From the NCBI GenBank assembly GCA_011065175.1, contig JAAKFE010000003.1, positions 1 through 43,939 of the forward strand: a stretch of 43,939 nucleotides of DNA, in the 5' to 3' direction. Below are positions 42,648 through 43,939 of this stretch, one piece after another. Within the stretch, counting starts at the first letter, position 1. Each line of letters opens with the position of its first letter. The position numbers were made by a program, and so were the translations under genes. Below the pieces are notes generated by a model. That model did not search any database, was not told the origin of the DNA, and was given only the letters and a program-made list of their open reading frames with translations. The DNA is from Candidatus Anoxychlamydiales bacterium. Its GTDB lineage: Bacteria; Chlamydiota; Chlamydiia; Chlamydiales; SM23-39.

Positions 42648-43118
42648 TTACCATTTATAATGGGCAAACGCTTTGTTTGCTTCAGCCATTTTATGAGTGT
42701 CATCTTTTTTCTTAATTGTAGAGCCTTGATTGTTATAACAATCAGATAATTCAGTCGCTAAGCTATCTATCATGTTTCTACCAACTTTTGCTCTTGAAAA
42801 GGTGATTATCCATCTAGTAGCTAAGGTTTCTCGTCTTTCTGGAGCAATCTCAATTGGCACTTGATAGGTAGCCCCACCAATTCTTCTAGATTTAATCTCT
42901 AAAGAAGGTTTTGCGTTTTCTAAGGCTTTTTCAAAAGCTTCTAAAGGATTATCAGACTTTACATTTTTGGCTAAGTTTTCAATTGCTTGATATACTATTT
43001 TTCTAGCGAGAGATTTTTTTCCGTCTAACATTACTTTGTTTATAAATTTTGAAACAGTAAAGCTTTTATATAACGGATCTGGATCAATTTTTTTCTTCTC
43101 GGCTCGGCGTCTTCTCAT
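42648..43118 (-). CDS. rpsG: 30S ribosomal protein S7
   Basis: 156-aa S7. MRRRRAEKKKIDPDPLYKS, GGATYQVPIEIAPERRETLA and the C-terminal AEANKAFAHYKW are typical. It begins 85 bases after rpsL; that spacer can form hairpins, described separately. Confidence 0.98.
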   Translation of the reverse strand: MRRRRAEKKKIDPDPLYKSFTVSKFINKVMLDGKKSLARKIVYQAIENLAKNVKSDNPLEAFEKALENAKPSLEIKSRRIGGATYQVPIEIAPERRETLATRWIITFSRAKVGRNMIDSLATELSDCYNNQGSTIKKKDDTHKMAEANKAFAHYKW

Positions 43119-43152
43119 TTTCTTCCTATTTTTTAAATTTTTATCTTCACTC

Positions 43153-43199
43153 GGCTAAAAGCCAACCTTTTAAGGCTTAAATAGCAATAGATGCTATTT
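43153..43199 (-). promoter_or_regulatory. Intercistronic hairpins between rpsL and rpsG
   Basis: Two stems lie in the 85-base spacer: GGCT-AAA-AGCC (43153-43163) and AAATAGC-AATAGAT-GCTATTT (43179-43199). In E. coli S7 binds the rpsL-rpsG intercistronic RNA to repress the operon. A comparable feedback site here is an inference from position. Confidence 0.4.
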
Positions 43200-43203
43200 A
43201 AAG

Positions 43204-43575
43204 TTACTTAGGTCTTTTAGCCCCGTATTTTGATCTACTTTGTTTTCGATCTTTTACAGCAGCTGTATCTAAACAGCCTCTAACTATATGGTACCTTACT
43301 CCAGGTAGATCTTTTACTCTACCGCCCCGAACAAGAACGATACTGTGCTCTTGTAAATTATGGCCTTCTCCTGGAATATAAGCAATCACTTCTTGTCCAT
43401 TTGATAATCTAACCCACGCAACTTTTCTTAAAGCTGAATTCGGTTTTTTTGGTGTTTTTGTTTTCACTTGCAAGCAAACGCCTCTTTTTTGAGGGCATTT
43501 ATTCAATGCAGGTGACTTTTTTCTCTTTGTCAGTTTTTTTCTCTTTTTTCGTATTAACTGATTGATTGTCGGCAT
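43204..43575 (-). CDS. rpsL: 30S ribosomal protein S12
   Basis: 123-aa S12 from ATG 43575, which has GGGAG seven bases upstream; a start four codons earlier would run through that ribosome site. [39 protein letters not shown] and [17 protein letters not shown] are normal. The two lysines at which streptomycin-resistance changes occur in other bacteria are wild type (TPKKPNS and the K before DLPGVRY). First gene of the operon, followed by rpsG, fusA and rpsJ. Confidence 0.98.
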   Translation of the reverse strand: MPTINQLIRKKRKKLTKRKKSPALNKCPQKRGVCLQVKTKTPKKPNSALRKVAWVRLSNGQEVIAYIPGEGHNLQEHSIVLVRGGRVKDLPGVRYHIVRGCLDTAAVKDRKQSRSKYGAKRPK

Positions 43576-43617
43576 AAATTCTCCCAAAAGTAATTAATTG
43601 CAATCGTTTAGAGTTAA

Positions 43618-43647
43618 AATATAACCTAAATGGGTAATTTTTGCCAA
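43618..43647 (-). promoter_or_regulatory. Promoter of the rpsL operon
   Basis: On the minus strand TTGGCA (43647-43642), 18 bases, TATATT (43623-43618). The -10 lies about 43 bases before the rpsL ATG. The position and near-consensus hexamers fit a strong growth-related promoter. Confidence 0.6.
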
Positions 43648-43755
43648 AAAAATAAATTTTTAAATAATTTTCTCCAAAGATGTTAAGCTTTAAAATTTTA
43701 ATGTTAGTTAATGGTAATGTTTTGTTTTTAAATAAAGTATAATTAAAAATTAAAA

Positions 43756-43785
43756 TTGCATAATTAAGTTAAATAATAATATAAT
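43756..43785 (+). promoter_or_regulatory. Promoter of the end-paired RNA
   Basis: TTGCAT (43756-43761), 18 bases, perfect TATAAT (43780-43785). Transcription would start about 43791-43792, exactly where the 5' arm of the long stem begins. Confidence 0.6.
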
Positions 43786-43790
43786 TAGCC

Positions 43791-43877
43791 TTAGGGGGAA
43801 GGAATATAGAGCAAAGCTGACGACGCTAAGTTTGGATATTTATTTGGTCTTATATAAACCTTCCCCCTAACTTTTTT
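43791..43877 (+). ncRNA. 87-nt structured RNA or attenuator leader with paired ends
   Basis: TTAGGGGGAAGG (43791-43802) pairs perfectly with CCTTCCCCCTAA (43859-43870), a GC-rich 12-bp stem in a window of about 30 percent GC, followed by CTTTTTT. Inside the 56-base loop are AGC-AAA-GCT and an imperfect palindrome GGTCTTATATAAACC. A promoter ends five bases before the 5' arm. The pattern fits a free-standing small RNA whose terminator is its own closing stem, or a leader that attenuates the gene starting at 43897. I saw no SRP RNA tetraloop, tRNA or tmRNA motif. The chlamydial sRNA IhtA is a candidate to compare, but I could not confirm similarity. Confidence 0.6.
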
Positions 43878-43896
43878 AATAAAATGATATAAAAAA

Positions 43897-43939
43897 ATGA
43901 TAAAAATTTTCTTTATAATATTTTTAATACCTTTTTATA
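43897..43939 (+). CDS. Start of a possible exported or membrane protein (partial)
   Basis: ATG 43897 opens a frame MIKIFFIIFLIPFL that continues past the window edge. A Lys followed by a long hydrophobic run is typical of a signal peptide. There is no clear ribosome site, and it begins 20 bases after the RNA stem-loop. It may be chance in AT-rich DNA. Confidence 0.35.
   Translation, partial: MIKIFFIIFLIPFY

Noticed and set aside
43791-43877. SRP (4.5S) RNA gene
   Set aside because: Length and end pairing fit, but the conserved domain IV sequence with GGAAGCAGC-type bulges is not present.
1-43939. CRISPR arrays, tRNA and rRNA genes
   Set aside because: No regularly spaced repeats and no T-arm-like GTTCGAATC string with a matching cloverleaf were found on either strand by eye; a tRNAscan run would settle this.

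Overview
The window looks like chromosomal DNA of a very AT-rich member of the Chlamydiae outside the Chlamydiaceae. Seen directly: a type III secretion block in the order sctJ - unnamed gene - sctL - sctR - sctS - sctT; a hemH-like gene next to a polar amino-acid binding lipoprotein; birA-rodA and rluB/gpmA close together; a PhoU-like/Pit pair; glycogen phosphorylase; and an rpsL-rpsG-fusA-rpsJ operon. From memory this arrangement matches Chlamydia trachomatis (CT559-CT564, CT485-CT486, CT722-CT726, CT691-CT692, CT436-CT439). A full-length hybrid cluster protein and an aspartate decarboxylase/antiporter pair suggest life with little oxygen and energy scavenging. The exact lineage is an inference and could be an anaerobic or arthropod/protist-associated family.

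Layout. 1-3.5 kb: RNA 3'-phosphate cyclase behind a Cu(I) P-type ATPase. 3.6-6.3 kb: hybrid cluster protein, a small membrane-protein gene interrupted at a run of eight T, and two transposase stubs (IS630-like and ISAs1-like). 6.3-9.3 kb: an orphan oligopeptide-binding lipoprotein with a GadC-type antiporter. 9.4-12.7 kb: a strong promoter, a short ORF ending in six His within ten residues, a foldable leader, then a solute:sodium symporter, an Asp/Glu racemase, a 43-aa ORF and a VanX-type D-Ala-D-Ala dipeptidase. 12.7-15.9 kb: a scrambled accessory patch with a secreted polymorphic toxin and its overlapping immunity gene, a second immunity-like gene, a decayed toxin piece ended by a 129-bp inverted-repeat element, and promoter and tail copies of an antiporter gene whose body is gone. 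16-19.2 kb: second GadC-type antiporter with aspartate 4-decarboxylase. 19.3-22.2 kb: DMT transporter, PgeF/YfiH, and a roughly 580-bp tandem duplication carrying two small CxC proteins. 22.1-26.3 kb: type III secretion export apparatus. 26.4-28.2 kb: degenerate ferrochelatase and a binding lipoprotein. 28.3-33 kb: glycogen phosphorylase and phosphate uptake. 33.2-34 kb: NadR-like NTPase overlapping an 82-aa half-size PnuC-like membrane protein. 34-40.2 kb: rluB-like, gpmA, two lineage-specific membrane proteins, birA, rodA and a lipoprotein. 40.2-43.6 kb: the str ribosomal operon. 43.7-43.9 kb: a promoter followed by an 87-nt RNA whose two ends pair in a 12-bp stem.

How the genes work together. 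Amino acids and small peptides dominate the accessory part: OppA, two antiporters, a symporter, a racemase, a dipeptidase and an aspartate decarboxylase. Aspartate decarboxylation with aspartate/alanine exchange would consume cytoplasmic protons and help hold a proton motive force; the symporter/racemase/dipeptidase operon would handle D-amino acids or muropeptide-derived D-Ala-D-Ala. The toxin patch is the clearest recombination site, with several fragments recognisably copied from intact genes nearby.
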